A stretch of DNA of 64,000 nt from Burkholderiales bacterium (GCA_020248785.1 JADCGX010000018.1:1-64000); one strand, 5' to 3'. Shown: positions 28,516-39,473, counted from the first letter of the stretch. The notes: generated from the letters alone by a model not told the origin. Made by a program: numbers and translations.

Positions 28516-29346
28516 TCACACCGCCACCGGCGCCTTGATCAGCGGGTGCGGGTCGTAGCCGGCGATCTCGAAGTCGTCGAACCCGTACTCGAAGATCGAC
28601 GCCGGCCGCCGCCTGATCACGAGCCGCGGCCAGGGCCGCGCGTCGCGCGCGAGCTGCGTCCTCACCTGCTCGAAGTGGTTGTTGTAGATGTGGCAGTCGC
28701 CGCCGGTCCAGATGAACTCGCCGACGTCGAGGTCGCACTGCTGCGCCAGCAGGTGCGTCAGCAGCGCGTAGCTGGCGATGTTGAAGGGCACGCCCAGGAA
28801 GATGTCGGCGCTGCGCTGGTAGAGCTGGCACGACAGCCTGCCCGGAGCCGAAGGCGACTCGCCGGGCGCGACGTAGAACTGGAAGAACGCGTGGCAGGGC
28901 GCCAGCGCCATCCGCGGCAGCTCGGACACGTTCCACGCGCTGACGATGATGCGCCGGCTGTCGGGGTTGGCGCGCAGCTGCCGCACCACCTCGGCGATCT
29001 GGTCGACGTGGCCGCCGTCGGGCGTGGGCCAGCTGCGCCACTGCACGCCGTAGACCGGCCCCAGGTCGCCAGTGGCGGGGTCGGCCCACTCGTCCCAGAT
29101 CGTCACCCCGCGCTCCTGCAGCCAGCGCGCGTTGCCGTCGCCGCGCAGGAACCACAGCAGCTCGAGGGCCACGCTCTTCCAGTGCACCTTCTTGGTCGTC
29201 ACGAGCGGGAAGCCGGCGCGCAGGTCGAAGCGCATCTGGTGGCCGAAGACGCTGCGCGTGCCGGTGCCGGTGCGGTCGGCCTTGGCCACGCCGTGCTCGA
29301 ACACGTGGCGCATCAGGTCTTCGTAGGGCGTGGAGATCGCTGCCAT
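28516..29346 (-). CDS. thyA: Thymidylate synthase
   Basis: A 276-residue ThyA. The folate/dUMP residues are visible in [25 protein letters not shown] and the catalytic Cys in [13 protein letters not shown] short extra loop (about [10 protein letters not shown]) sits after this strand. [12 protein letters not shown] is intact. It methylates dUMP to dTMP and yields dihydrofolate for the adjacent FolA. The gene starts 9 bp after the stop of the ABC transporter gene, and a GATAAT hexamer overlaps that stop codon. Confidence 0.96.
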   Translation of the reverse strand: MAAISTPYEDLMRHVFEHGVAKADRTGTGTRSVFGHQMRFDLRAGFPLVTTKKVHWKSVALELLWFLRGDGNARWLQERGVTIWDEWADPATGDLGPVYGVQWRSWPTPDGGHVDQIAEVVRQLRANPDSRRIIVSAWNVSELPRMALAPCHAFFQFYVAPGESPSAPGRLSCQLYQRSADIFLGVPFNIASYALLTHLLAQQCDLDVGEFIWTGGDCHIYNNHFEQVRTQLARDARPWPRLVIRRRPASIFEYGFDDFEIAGYDPHPLIKAPVAV

Positions 29347-29354
29347 GGCGGCGG

Positions 29355-29360
29355 ATTATC
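29355..29360 (-). promoter_or_regulatory. -10-like GATAAT before thyA
   Basis: On the minus strand GATAAT lies 8 nt before the thyA ATG and contains the TAA stop of the upstream transporter gene. If used, it would give a nearly leaderless thyA mRNA separate from the transporter transcript. Confidence 0.35.
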
Positions 29361-31263
29361 CCGGGGCGGGCCGGGCAGCCTGGAGGGCCTGGGGGGCATC
29401 GGCCAGGTCGGCGGTGTGGGCGGCGTCGGTGGCGTGGGCCGTGTCGGCGCCGTCCGCGGCCGGCTGCAGGTCGAACTGCATAGCCGCCAGGCGCGCGTAG
29501 AGGCCGCCGCGGGCCACCAGCGCGTCGTGCGTGCCGGCCTCGACGACGCGGCCGCCGTCCATCACGACGATGCGGTCGGCGCGCAGCACCGTGGCCAGCC
29601 GGTGCGCGATGACGAGGGTCGTGCGGTCCTTCATCGCCGCCTCGAGGGCGGCCTGCACCATGCGCTCGCTCTCGGCGTCGAGCGCGCTGGTGGCCTCGTC
29701 GAGCAGCAGCAGCGGCGGGTTCTTCAGCATCGCGCGTGCAATCGCGATGCGCTGGCGCTGGCCGCCGGACAGCCGCACGCCGCGCTCGCCGAGGTAGGTG
29801 TCGTAGCCCTCCGGCAGCGCGGAGATGAAGTCGTGCGCGAAGGCGGCGCGTGCGGCCGCCTCGACCTCGGCATCGCTCGCGTCGGGGCGGCCGTAGCGGA
29901 TGTTCTCGCGCGCCGAGCTCGAGAACACCGTGCTGTCCTGCGGCACGATGCCGATGCGCGCGCGCAGCTCGGCCAGCGCCGCCTCGCGCACCGGCACGCC
30001 GTCGATCGCCACCGCGCCGCGCGAGGCGTCGTAGAAGCGCAGCAGCAGCTGGAACACGGTGCTCTTGCCGGCGCCGCTCGGGCCGACCAGGGCCACGGTC
30101 TCGCCCGGCCGCACCTCCAGCGAGACGCCGTCCAGCGCCGCCTGCCGGGGGCGCGAGGGGTAGTGGAACACCACGTCGCGCAGCAGCACCGCCGAGCCGC
30201 CGCGTGCCGGCGGCAGCGGCCGCGGCGACGCCGGCTCGGCCACCGGGCTCGTCGACGCCAGCAGCTCCATCAGCCGCTCGGTGGCGCCGGCGGCCCGCAG
30301 CAGCTCGCCGTACACCTCGGACAGGACCGCCACCGCGCCGACGAGGATGATGACGAACACCACCGTCTGGCCCAGGTGACCGGCGGTGATCTCGCCCGCC
30401 AGCACCGCCTGCGTGCCCTGGTACAGGCCCCACAGCAGCGCGCCGAAGGTGGCGGTGATCATGAAGGCCACCAGCGCCGAGCGCACCCGGGTGCGCTTGC
30501 GCGCGGCCTGGAAGGCGCTCTCGGTGGCGGCGGCGAAGCGCGCCGCCTCACGGCCCTCCTGCACGTAGCCCTGCACGACGGGGATCGCGTTGAGCACCTC
30601 GGCCGCGATCGCGCTCGAGTCGGCCACGCGGTCCTGGCTGGTGCGGCTGAGGCGGCGCACCCGGCGTCCGAAGTACAGGCCCGGCAGCACCACCAGCACC
30701 AGGATGCCGAGCACCTGCGTCATCACCCAGGGGTTGGTGACGATCAGCGCCACCAGCGCGCCGGCCCCCATCACCGTGTTGCGCAGCCCCATGCTGAGCG
30801 AGCTGCCGACCACCGTCTGCACCAGCGTGGTGTCGGCGGTCAGGCGCGAGACCACCTCGCCGGTCTGCGTGCTCTCGAAGAACTCGGGGCTCTGGCGCAC
30901 GACGTGGGCGTAGACCGCGTTGCGCAGGTCTGCCGTGATGCGCTCGCCCAGCCAGGTCACCATGTAGAACCGCGCGGCCGAGAACAGACCCAGCGCGGCG
31001 CCCACGCCGAACAGCGCCAGGAAGTGTCCGCGCAGCGCCATCAGGCGCTCGCCCGGGTCGGCGGCCACCAGGCCCTGGTCGATCAGCCCCTTCAGCGCCA
31101 CCGGCAGCAGCAGCGTGCTGGCGGCGGCCAGCACCAGGAAGGCGCCGGCCAGGGCGATGCGGCCGCGGTAGGGGCGCAGGAAGGGCAGCAGCGCGGCCAG
31201 CGCCCGCGGCGAGGCGGCCGCGGCGCGTGCCGCCGCCTTGACTTCCGGGGCGGGGGGAGGCAT
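29356..31263 (-). CDS. MsbA-like ABC transporter (fused permease-ATPase)
   Basis: A 635-residue half-transporter with an exporter-type membrane domain (six helices, about residues 25-330) and an ATPase domain: Walker [10 protein letters not shown], signature LSGGQRQR, Walker [13 protein letters not shown] and IAHRLAT. It resembles the MsbA/multidrug ABCB group that moves lipids or drugs across the inner membrane as a homodimer. The C-terminal tail after about residue 600 is rich in Ala, Asp and Thr and not part of the fold. It leads the minus-strand run with thyA and folA. Confidence 0.87.
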   Translation of the reverse strand: MPPPAPEVKAAARAAAASPRALAALLPFLRPYRGRIALAGAFLVLAAASTLLLPVALKGLIDQGLVAADPGERLMALRGHFLALFGVGAALGLFSAARFYMVTWLGERITADLRNAVYAHVVRQSPEFFESTQTGEVVSRLTADTTLVQTVVGSSLSMGLRNTVMGAGALVALIVTNPWVMTQVLGILVLVVLPGLYFGRRVRRLSRTSQDRVADSSAIAAEVLNAIPVVQGYVQEGREAARFAAATESAFQAARKRTRVRSALVAFMITATFGALLWGLYQGTQAVLAGEITAGHLGQTVVFVIILVGAVAVLSEVYGELLRAAGATERLMELLASTSPVAEPASPRPLPPARGGSAVLLRDVVFHYPSRPRQAALDGVSLEVRPGETVALVGPSGAGKSTVFQLLLRFYDASRGAVAIDGVPVREAALAELRARIGIVPQDSTVFSSSARENIRYGRPDASDAEVEAAARAAFAHDFISALPEGYDTYLGERGVRLSGGQRQRIAIARAMLKNPPLLLLDEATSALDAESERMVQAALEAAMKDRTTLVIAHRLATVLRADRIVVMDGGRVVEAGTHDALVARGGLYARLAAMQFDLQPAADGADTAHATDAAHTADLADAPQALQAARPAPG

Positions 31264-31391
31264 GCGCCGAAGTCTATGCGGCGCCCGGCCCGGCAGCCCC
31301 GCACCCCGGGGGGATCCGGCGACTTTGCGGGTTGCTGGCAGCCACCGGACGTATCCGGATGTGATCGAATACGCCCCTGAGTTCCAGCGCC

Positions 31392-32279
31392 GTGTCCCCG
31401 ACCCGCCCTCCCCCCTTGCCGACTGCCCGCAGCGCGGCCGAGCCCGCTCCCGCCACGCCGCAGGCCGAGCAACGCCGGGCGGTGCCGCTGGTCGGGGTCG
31501 TCGTGGCCGTGGGGGCGGTCGGCCTGCTGCTGGCGGCCGGTTGCGGCTACGCGCTCGGGCTGTGGCTGCGTGTTGACGTCCCGTGGGCAGCGGCGCTGTC
31601 GGCGGCGCTCGGCATGGCCGTGGCGACGGTGCCGCTGGGCGCGCTGATGCTCTGGCTGGCCCGCGGCACCGAGGCCGCGCCTGCCGTCGCTGCGGCACCC
31701 GGCGTCGCCGCCCCGGCCGGTGCCGCCCCGGCCGGTGCCGCCATGAGCCGAGAAGAGTTCGTCGCCCTGGCCGAGCGCGAGTGGGCCCGCTCGCGCCGCT
31801 ACGGCAGCGGTGCCGCGATGCTGGTCGTCGAACTCGACCACTGGCGGCGCCTGGTCGACCAGCGCGGTGGCGGCTTCGCCGACGCGGTGCTCCAGCAGGT
31901 GGTGCACGACACCGCGCCGACGCTGCGTGGCGCCGACGCGCTTGCGCTGTTCGCAGAGGGCCAGCTCGCCGTCTTTCTCGCCCATGCCGACGCCACCGGC
32001 GCGCTCGACGTGGCCGAGCGCATCCGCGAGCGCACCGAGCTGCTCGACACGTCGGCGGATGGTCGTCGGCTGCGCAGCACCGTCAGCGTCGGCGTGGCGC
32101 ACCTGCGCCCGGCACACCTGCACCTTCAGGCGCTGATCGATGACGCGCTGGAAGCCGTCGTCGCCGCGCGTACCGCCGGCGGCAACTGCGTCCGCGCCGC
32201 GCCCGTCGAGCGCAGCCGCCTCGACGGCCTCGGCAGCCTGTCCCCGGTCCAACCCCAGCGGCGCGCACGCAAGCCCTGA
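31392..32279 (+). CDS. Membrane protein with degenerate GGDEF domain
   Basis: The GTG start gives 295 residues. Two hydrophobic helices (about 30-50 and 65-90) are followed by an Ala-rich linker and a domain with the GGDEF fold pattern (MSREEFVALAEREWARSRRY, LVVELDHWRRLVDQ, SVSVGVAHLRP). Where an active diguanylate cyclase has GGDEF, this protein has FAEGQL, so the catalytic and metal residues are lost. It may bind GTP or c-di-GMP or act as a membrane regulator, but cyclase activity is unlikely. It is divergent from the MsbA-like gene. Confidence 0.65.
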   Translation: MSPTRPPPLPTARSAAEPAPATPQAEQRRAVPLVGVVVAVGAVGLLLAAGCGYALGLWLRVDVPWAAALSAALGMAVATVPLGALMLWLARGTEAAPAVAAAPGVAAPAGAAPAGAAMSREEFVALAEREWARSRRYGSGAAMLVVELDHWRRLVDQRGGGFADAVLQQVVHDTAPTLRGADALALFAEGQLAVFLAHADATGALDVAERIRERTELLDTSADGRRLRSTVSVGVAHLRPAHLHLQALIDDALEAVVAARTAGGNCVRAAPVERSRLDGLGSLSPVQPQRRARKP

Positions 32280-32376
32280 GCGGCCTCGGCGCCGTGGCGC
32301 GTCACCGGTGCACCCGGCGGCGATCGCGCACCGTCGCGGGGCCACCTCCCAGGGGGCCGGTGACTCGGACGTGGCT

Positions 32377-33516
32377 TCAGCCCAGCCGCAGCGGCCCGGC
32401 GTAGCCGGTCATCTCGAGGTAGCCGAGCCCGATGCGCCGGCCGGCGGCGTCCAGCAGTTCCGACACGCCTTCCCAATAGATCGTGCCGCCGCTGCCCGTG
32501 CCGCCGAGTTCCTGGGCGTCGAGCAGGGCACGCACCTCGTACGGGCCCCCGGGCGCCCCGATCCGCCAGGTGACCGGGTAGCGGGCGCGGGTCGCCGGGC
32601 TGGTCCAGCGCCGGCCGGCCTCGAAGCGAACCTCGCGGGCCGCGAACGTGCGCAGCACGCCGTCCGGCGTGCGCAGGCTGCCGCCGCCCCACAGCGTGCT
32701 GCCGTCGGCGCGGCGCAGCACGAACGCGGTCAACGCGCCGCCGTCGAACAGGTTCATGCCGATCCAGTCCCAGCCGACGGCTTCGGGGTGCAGCAGGGCC
32801 TCGCTCCACTCGTGGTCGAGCCAGGCGCGGCCCGTGCCCACCACGCGCCGGCCGTCGCGCTCGATCGCGGCGCGCGCCTCGAGCTGCGGCTCGCTGTAGT
32901 AGTGGCTCGCGTGCTCCTCGACGGGTGACTTGCGCGAGAACCCCGCGTCGCCCTGCAGCAGCAGCGGCTGCGAGCGCCCGAGCGCGAGCTCCAGCGCCGT
33001 GCCGCCGTCGTCGACGCGGGCGCGCCAGGTCGCGCCGTGCCCGTGCGGCTCGCGCCGGATCCACCAGCGGCCGATGTGCAACTCGGCGTCGTCGAGCCGC
33101 GCGAAGTCGGGTCGCGCGTCGGGGTCGCCCGACCAGCGCGCGATGCGCTGGGCGTGCCAATGCGTGCGCGCCTCGAGGTCGGTGATGGCCGCGTGCGCGA
33201 ACAGCACGTGGCGCGCCGCGAAGCGGCTGCGGCTGGTGCGCGCCACGCCGGTGCGGCTGCGGAAGAAGGTCACCTGGACGCCGTGCGTCGGCACGTCCGG
33301 GCGGCCCAGCCAGCCGGTCGCGTACCACCACTCGGTGCGCGTGCCCGGGTGCGCGCCGTGGTCGCGCGGGAAGCGCAGTGCGCGGCCGCGGCGCACCGTG
33401 TCGTCGTCGGCACCAGCGGGTGCCGTGCCAGGGGCCGCACCAGGGGTCGCACCCGACGCCCGGCCCGCTGCCGCCGAAGCGGCCAGCGCGAGCAGCCAGC
33501 GACGCAGCGGCTGCAT
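32377..33516 (-). CDS. Lipocalin-like/CrtC-family protein (AttH-like), exported
   Basis: A 379-residue protein with an N-terminal signal-like segment and then the two lipocalin-like domains of the AttH/carotenoid 1,2-hydratase superfamily. The hallmark HPGTRTEWWYATGWL follows the signal; later GTGRAWLDHEWSE and GWDWIGMNLFDGG are also typical. AttH-type proteins bind a lipophilic ligand. The gene abuts the upstream permease gene with no spacing, and a matching ATPase gene follows the same direction, so it is probably the periplasmic partner of this ABC system. Confidence 0.8.
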   Translation of the reverse strand: MQPLRRWLLALAASAAAGRASGATPGAAPGTAPAGADDDTVRRGRALRFPRDHGAHPGTRTEWWYATGWLGRPDVPTHGVQVTFFRSRTGVARTSRSRFAARHVLFAHAAITDLEARTHWHAQRIARWSGDPDARPDFARLDDAELHIGRWWIRREPHGHGATWRARVDDGGTALELALGRSQPLLLQGDAGFSRKSPVEEHASHYYSEPQLEARAAIERDGRRVVGTGRAWLDHEWSEALLHPEAVGWDWIGMNLFDGGALTAFVLRRADGSTLWGGGSLRTPDGVLRTFAAREVRFEAGRRWTSPATRARYPVTWRIGAPGGPYEVRALLDAQELGGTGSGGTIYWEGVSELLDAAGRRIGLGYLEMTGYAGPLRLG

Positions 33517-36018
33517 CTACCAGTCCTCCTTCACGGAGCGCACGGCAGCGCCCGAGGCGGCGCCGCGGGCGACCAGGGTCGACGTGGCGATGCCCGCGAC
33601 CAGCACCGCCGCGCACAGCACGGCCAGCCGCGGCAGCGGCAGCACGAGGTCCATCGACCAGTGGAAACTCTGCGGGTTGACGACGTGCACCAGCACGACG
33701 CTGACCGCGATCCCGAGCAGCAGGCCGATCAGCGCGCCGGCCGCCAACCAGGCCGCGGCCTCGCCGGCCACCACGGCGAGCACCTGGCGCCGTGTCAGCC
33801 CGAGGTGCACCAGCAGCCCGAACTCCTTGCGCCGCGCCAGCACCTGGGCCGACAGGCTGGCGGCGATGCCGACCAGGCCGATCGCGATGGCCACCGCCTG
33901 CAGGTAGTAGGTGACGGCGAAGCTGCGGTCGAAGATCCGCAACGACAGCGCGCGCAACTCGCGCGCCGAGGCGAACTCGATCATCGCCGGGTCGGGCGGC
34001 AGCGCACGCAGCCCGGACTGCACGGCCGCCAGGTCGGCGCCCGGCGCCAGCCACAGCGCCAGGTCGTTGATGCGCGCGTCGCCGGTCGCGGCGCGGTAGC
34101 TGGCGGCGTCGATGACGACACTGCCGAACTGGCGCGCGAAGTCGCGCCACACGCCCCGCACCCGCACCTCGAGCACGCCGCCGTCCAGCGGCAGCGCCAA
34201 CGTGGAGCCGGGCTGCGCGCCGTGCAGCGCCTGCATCGCCTCGCTGACGAAGACGCCGGGCAGGCCGTCGGACGCAGGCCGCGGCGCCCCCACCAGCGGC
34301 AGCAGCTCGGCCAGGTCGGCACCCTGCGGAACCTCGCGCGCCACCAGCGCGACCGCCGGGCGCGCCGGGTCGAGCTGCAGGCTGCGCACGCGCGACGCCG
34401 CGACCCGCGTGACGCCTGGCAGCGCGGCCGCGCGCTCCGCGAAGCCGGGCGGCAGCCACGCCGTCTCGCCGGCCGACGCGCTGCCGGCGCTGCGCGCATA
34501 CAGGTCCGCCGGCAGCACGTCGTCCAGCCAGCGCGAGACGCCGTCGCGGAAGCTGGCCACCATCACCGTCAGCGCCACCGACAGCGCGAGGCTGGCCACC
34601 ACGCCGGCCACGGCCGCCGTGGCCGTGGCGCGCTGCAGCCGCGCGCGGCGCCAGGCCAGCAGCGGGAGCGCGGAGCGCGGCACCGGCCACGCGGCGAGCA
34701 GCGCCTCCACCGCCGCCGGCACGAGCGCCACGCCGCCGAAGAGCAGCGCGGCCACCGAGGCGTAGGCCGCCAGCGGCAGTCCGGCCACCGGCGGCGCGAA
34801 GGCGAGCGCGACTCCGAGCGCGATCAGCGCCACGCCCGGCCACCACGGCGGCGGCGCCGTCACCGCCGTGCCCAGGCCCTTGAGTGCCTGGGCCGGTGCG
34901 ATGGCTTCGGCGCCGCGCGCGGGCCAGAAGCCGCCCACCAGCGCCGACGCGATGCCGAGCGCGCCGAACAGCAGCGCCGACGGCACGCTCCACTGCAGGG
35001 TCGGCGTCACGCCGGGAAAGTAGCCGCCGCCCAGGTCGCCGGCCAGCCAGCGCAGCGCCGCCTGCGCCAGCGCCGTGCCCAGCGCCAGACCCAGCAGGCT
35101 GCCGCCGGCGCCGAGCAGCCCGCACTCGACCAGCACCTGCGCGCGCCGCTGGCGCGCCGTCATGCCGAGCACGCCGAGGAGTGCGAAGGCCGGCGTGCGC
35201 TGAGCCACCGACAGCGCCACCACTGAGAACACGAGGAAGGCGCCGACGAACAGCGCCACCAGCGCCAGCACGGTGAGGTTGACGCGGTAGGCGCGCGACA
35301 GCTGCGAGACGCGCTGCTCGGCCGCCTGCGGGGGCTGGGCCTGCACCAGCGGCGGCAGCGCGAGCCGCGCGAGCAGCGCCGCGCGGTCGGCACCGGGCAC
35401 GAGCCGCAGGTCGATGCGCGTGATCCGGCCCGGCAGGTCCAGCAGGTCCTGCGCGCCGGCGATGTCGAGTACGACGAGCGGCCCGCCGCCGGCAGCCACC
35501 GTGCCTGCCACCGTGCGCTCGACCCAGGCGTCGCCGCGCTGCAGCGCGACGCGCGGGCCGGGCAGGGCCGTGGCAGCCGCCGGGTTGACGAACGCCTGCT
35601 CCGGGTCGAAGGCGGCCACCGGCTCGGCGGCGGCCTGCGGGCGCGGCAGCAGCGCCGCGGCCAGCGGCGCCACGCGCAGCGCGTCGACGCCGATCACGCG
35701 CACCGACACGCGCCGGCCCGCGGCGTCGCGGCCGTAGGTCTCGGCCTCGAGCACCGGGCTGGCCAGCTCGACCGCGGGGTCGGCGGCCACGCGCTCGAAC
35801 AGCGTGTCGTCGAAGCCGGCCTTCGGTCCGCGCAGGACGAGGTCGGGCTCGCCGTTGGCGCTGCGCACCGCGGCGCTGAACTCCTCGAGCGCGCTGCGGT
35901 TGATCAGGTGCACCGACCAGGCCAGCGCCACCCCGAGCGCCACCGCGAGGCCCGCCACGGCATGCCGCCACGGGTGGTGGCGCCACTCGCGCGCGATCAG
36001 CAGGGCCTGCAGCGGCAT
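33517..36018 (-). CDS. ABC transporter permease, FtsX/MacB type
   Basis: An 833-residue permease with two FtsX-like halves. One starts after the large N-terminal periplasmic domain, with GAFLVFSVVALSVAQRTPAF and LLGVLGMTARQRRAQVLVE; the second ends with RRKEFGLLVHLGLTRRQVLAV. This is the type-VII (mechanotransmission) architecture used by LolCDE, MacB and AttFG. It likely works with the ATPase encoded just upstream and the lipocalin encoded just downstream to move or release a lipid or a lipoprotein. Confidence 0.8.
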   Translation of the reverse strand: MPLQALLIAREWRHHPWRHAVAGLAVALGVALAWSVHLINRSALEEFSAAVRSANGEPDLVLRGPKAGFDDTLFERVAADPAVELASPVLEAETYGRDAAGRRVSVRVIGVDALRVAPLAAALLPRPQAAAEPVAAFDPEQAFVNPAAATALPGPRVALQRGDAWVERTVAGTVAAGGGPLVVLDIAGAQDLLDLPGRITRIDLRLVPGADRAALLARLALPPLVQAQPPQAAEQRVSQLSRAYRVNLTVLALVALFVGAFLVFSVVALSVAQRTPAFALLGVLGMTARQRRAQVLVECGLLGAGGSLLGLALGTALAQAALRWLAGDLGGGYFPGVTPTLQWSVPSALLFGALGIASALVGGFWPARGAEAIAPAQALKGLGTAVTAPPPWWPGVALIALGVALAFAPPVAGLPLAAYASVAALLFGGVALVPAAVEALLAAWPVPRSALPLLAWRRARLQRATATAAVAGVVASLALSVALTVMVASFRDGVSRWLDDVLPADLYARSAGSASAGETAWLPPGFAERAAALPGVTRVAASRVRSLQLDPARPAVALVAREVPQGADLAELLPLVGAPRPASDGLPGVFVSEAMQALHGAQPGSTLALPLDGGVLEVRVRGVWRDFARQFGSVVIDAASYRAATGDARINDLALWLAPGADLAAVQSGLRALPPDPAMIEFASARELRALSLRIFDRSFAVTYYLQAVAIAIGLVGIAASLSAQVLARRKEFGLLVHLGLTRRQVLAVVAGEAAAWLAAGALIGLLLGIAVSVVLVHVVNPQSFHWSMDLVLPLPRLAVLCAAVLVAGIATSTLVARGAASGAAVRSVKEDW

Positions 36019-36046
36019 CGGCGGCGATCGGGCCGCAGCGGCCCGC

Positions 36047-36712
<666 letters not shown>

Positions 36713-36795
36713 CGATGATGCCGCAGCACAGCCGGTCGTGCCGCGGCTGCGTGCTATCGTCCCCGCGGCTTTCCCGATCCCATGGAGCGGCCCGC

Positions 36796-37578
36796 ATGGC
36801 CTACGACATCGACCTCTCGGGCCGCGTGGCCTTCGTCACCGGCGCCTCGAGCGGCCTGGGCGCGCAGTTCGCGCGCGTGCTGGCGCGCGCCGGCGCCGGC
36901 GTCGTGCTGGCGGCGCGCCGCGTCGAGCGGCTGAAGACGCTGCGCGCCGAGATCGAGGCCGAGGGCGGCGACGCCCACTTCGTGGTGCTCGACGTCAACG
37001 ACCACGGCAGCATCCGCGCCGCGGTCGCGCACGCCGAGACCGAGATGGGCGCGATCGACATCCTGGTCAACAACTCCGGCGTGGCGGCCACGCAGAAGCT
37101 CACCGACGTGACCCCTGCCGAGTACGACCACGTGATGGGCACGAACACGCGCGGCGCGTTCTTCGTCGCCCAGGAGGTGGCCAAGCGCATGATCGCGCGC
37201 AGCAAGGGCGAGGCCCCGGGCACCTACACCGGCGGGCGCATCGTCAACGTGGCCTCGATGGCAGGGCTGCGCGTGTGGCCGGGCATCGGCGTGTACTGCA
37301 TGAGCAAGGCCGCCGTGGTGCACATGACCCGGGCGATGGCGCTCGAGTGGGGCCGCCACGGCATCAACGTCAACGCGATCTGCCCCGGCTACATCGACAC
37401 CGAGATCAACCACCACGTGTGGCAGACCGAGGCCGGCCAGCGCCTCGTGCAGAGCTTCCCGCGGCGGCGCCTCGGCCGTCCGGCCGACCTCGACGCGCTG
37501 CTGGTGATGCTGTGCTCCAACGAGAGCGGGTTCGTCAACGGCGCGGTGATCCAGGCCGACGACGGGCAGTCCATCTGA
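36796..37578 (+). CDS. Short-chain dehydrogenase/reductase
   Basis: A 260-residue classical SDR. The NAD(P) motif TGASSGLG, NNSGVA, the catalytic serine region NVASMAGL, the YCMSK Tyr/Lys pair and PGYIDTE are all present. The sequence resembles 3-oxoacyl-CoA or 3-hydroxyacyl-CoA reductases of Burkholderiales, but the substrate is not certain. It is divergent from the ABC ATPase gene. Confidence 0.8.
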   Translation: MAYDIDLSGRVAFVTGASSGLGAQFARVLARAGAGVVLAARRVERLKTLRAEIEAEGGDAHFVVLDVNDHGSIRAAVAHAETEMGAIDILVNNSGVAATQKLTDVTPAEYDHVMGTNTRGAFFVAQEVAKRMIARSKGEAPGTYTGGRIVNVASMAGLRVWPGIGVYCMSKAAVVHMTRAMALEWGRHGINVNAICPGYIDTEINHHVWQTEAGQRLVQSFPRRRLGRPADLDALLVMLCSNESGFVNGAVIQADDGQSI

Positions 37579-37632
37579 GCGGGCGAGAAGCCCCGCCGGG
37601 CCGGCCCCTCCCGCCCTCGACCACGACCTTCC

Positions 37633-38316
37633 GTGCCGATGCCTCCGCGTGCGCTGACCCCGCTGGAAGCCCGCGTGCTGGGCGTGCTGGTTGAGAAGCA
37701 GGCCACCGTCCCCGACACCTACCCGCTGAGCCTGAACGCGCTCGTCCTCGGGTGCAACCAGAAGACCGCGCGCGACCCGGTGATGGAGACGGACGACGCG
37801 CAGGTGATGGCCGCCCTCGACGGCCTGAAGTCGCTGGCGCTGGTGGTCGAGAGCAGCGGCGGGCGGGTCGCGCGGTACGAGCACAACGCGCCGCGTGCGC
37901 TCGGCCTGCCCGGCGCCTCGGTGGCGCTGCTGGCCACGCTGGTGCTGCGCGGCCCGCAGACCGGCGCCGAACTGCGCGCGCACAGCGAGCGGCTGCACCG
38001 CTTCGCCGACCTGTCCTCGGTCGAGGCCTTCCTGGACGAACTGGCGTCGCGGCAGCCGGCGCGCGTGGTCCGGCTCGCGCGCGCGCCGGGCGAGCGCGAG
38101 GCGCGCTGGGCCCACCTGCTGTGCGGCGAGCCGGTGCTGCCGGCCCGGCTGGCCGCGGCGCCCACGGCCGGCAACGGCGAGGATGGTCTCGCCGAAGGCG
38201 CCACCGCCGCGGGCGAACTGGCGGCTCTGAAGGCCGAGCTGGCGCGCCAGGCCGTGCGCATCGACGAACTCGAGGTCCTGGTGCGCAGCCTGGCGGCCGC
38301 GCCGCGGCCGCACTGA
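37633..38316 (+). CDS. YceH/DUF480 family protein
   Basis: A 227-residue protein of two winged-helix domains. It begins LTPLEARVLGVLVEKQATVPDTYPLSLNA-like (the DUF480 hallmark) with GCNQKTARDPVM, and ends in a short coiled coil (AALKAELARQAVRIDELEVL). The function of the family is unknown. The start is the GTG at 37633; an ATG two codons later is possible. Confidence 0.85.
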   Translation: MPMPPRALTPLEARVLGVLVEKQATVPDTYPLSLNALVLGCNQKTARDPVMETDDAQVMAALDGLKSLALVVESSGGRVARYEHNAPRALGLPGASVALLATLVLRGPQTGAELRAHSERLHRFADLSSVEAFLDELASRQPARVVRLARAPGEREARWAHLLCGEPVLPARLAAAPTAGNGEDGLAEGATAAGELAALKAELARQAVRIDELEVLVRSLAAAPRPH

Positions 38317-38326
38317 CGGAGCCGCC

Positions 38327-38749
38327 ATGCTGCGCTTCACCCTGCCCGAGCAGAAGAAGTTCGTCCACGAGATCGTCATCCCGCTGCGCTGGGGCGACAT
38401 GGACGCCATGGGCCACATCAACAACACGGTCTACTTCCGCTACTTCGAGATCGCTCGCCTGGACTGGATCTTCCGGGTCGGCGGCAGCACCGACCTGTCG
38501 GGCCAGGGCCCGGTGATCGTCAACGCGTTCTGCAACTTCCTGCGCCAGCTCGAGTTCCCGGGCGACGTGCTCGTCCGGCAGTACGTCGCGCACCCCGGCC
38601 GCAGCAGCTTCGACACCTACCTGACCCTGGAGCGCACCGACATGCCGGGCGTGATCTGGGCCGAGGGTGGCGCGCGCACGGTGTGGACCGACTACAAGGC
38701 CAGGAAGTCGGTGCCGATGCCCGACTGGTTCCGCGCGCTGCTCGAGTGA
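38327..38749 (+). CDS. Acyl-CoA thioesterase, 4HBT-like hot-dog fold
   Basis: A 140-residue single hot-dog domain. RWGDMDAMGHINNTVYFRYF contains the catalytic Asp and the conserved GHxNN. It hydrolyses an acyl- or aryl-CoA; the closest look is to the 4-hydroxybenzoyl-CoA thioesterase group. It follows yceH by 10 bp. Its 3' end faces the GST gene. Confidence 0.82.
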   Translation: MLRFTLPEQKKFVHEIVIPLRWGDMDAMGHINNTVYFRYFEIARLDWIFRVGGSTDLSGQGPVIVNAFCNFLRQLEFPGDVLVRQYVAHPGRSSFDTYLTLERTDMPGVIWAEGGARTVWTDYKARKSVPMPDWFRALLE

Positions 38750-38801
38750 CCCCGGCGAAAGCGCGCGCCGCAGCCAGCGCGGCGGCGTCCTCGGCGGCCT
38801 C

Positions 38802-39473
38802 CTAGTCGGCCATCGAATACGGCCCGCCCGCCGCGAGCGCGCGCTGCCAGGCCGGCCGGGCGTGGCAGCGCGCCAGCCAGTCCTGCAGCCGCGGGTGGCG
38901 CGCGTCGAGCAGGCCGCGCGCCGACGCCGCCTCGACGGGAAAGCTCATCTGGATGTCGGCGGCCGTGAACTCGGCGCCGGCGAACCACGGCCGCCCCGAC
39001 AGCTCCGACTCCAGGAAGCGCAGCTGGCGCTCGATGTTGGGCATCAGGAAGCTGGCGTCGACCTTGTCGGCGATCGCCCGCGCGATGGGCCGCACGAAGA
39101 ACGGCAGCGGCGCCGAGCGCACCTTGGCGAACACCAGCTTCATCAGCAGCGGCGGCATCGCGCTGCCCTCGGCGAAGTGCAGCCAGTAGGTGAAGCGGCG
39201 CCGTTCCTCGGTGCCGGCCGCCGGCCGCAGCCGCCCGCCGCCGTGGGCGTCGAGCAGGTACTCGACGATGGCGCCCGACTCGGCCACCGTGATGTCGCCG
39301 TCGGTGATCACGGGCGACTTGCCGAGCGGGTGCACGCGCTCGAGCTCGGGCGGCGCGTACATCGTCTTCGGGTCGCGCGCGTAGCGCCGGATCTCGTAGG
39401 GCAGCCCGAGCTCCTCGAGCAGCCACAGGATGCGCTGCGAGCGCGAGTTCTCGAGGTGGTGCAGCGTGATCAT
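38802..39473 (-). CDS. Glutathione S-transferase
   Basis: A 223-residue cytosolic GST with an N-terminal thioredoxin fold (ITLHHLENSRSQRILWLLEE, HPLGKSPVI and ESGAIVEYL, the glutathione site) and an all-helical C-terminal domain with WFAGAEFTAADIQMSFPVEA. It probably conjugates or transfers glutathione on an unknown substrate. A GACAAT hexamer ends 6 nt before its ATG, suggesting a leaderless mRNA. Confidence 0.87.
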   Translation of the reverse strand: MITLHHLENSRSQRILWLLEELGLPYEIRRYARDPKTMYAPPELERVHPLGKSPVITDGDITVAESGAIVEYLLDAHGGGRLRPAAGTEERRRFTYWLHFAEGSAMPPLLMKLVFAKVRSAPLPFFVRPIARAIADKVDASFLMPNIERQLRFLESELSGRPWFAGAEFTAADIQMSFPVEAASARGLLDARHPRLQDWLARCHARPAWQRALAAGGPYSMAD

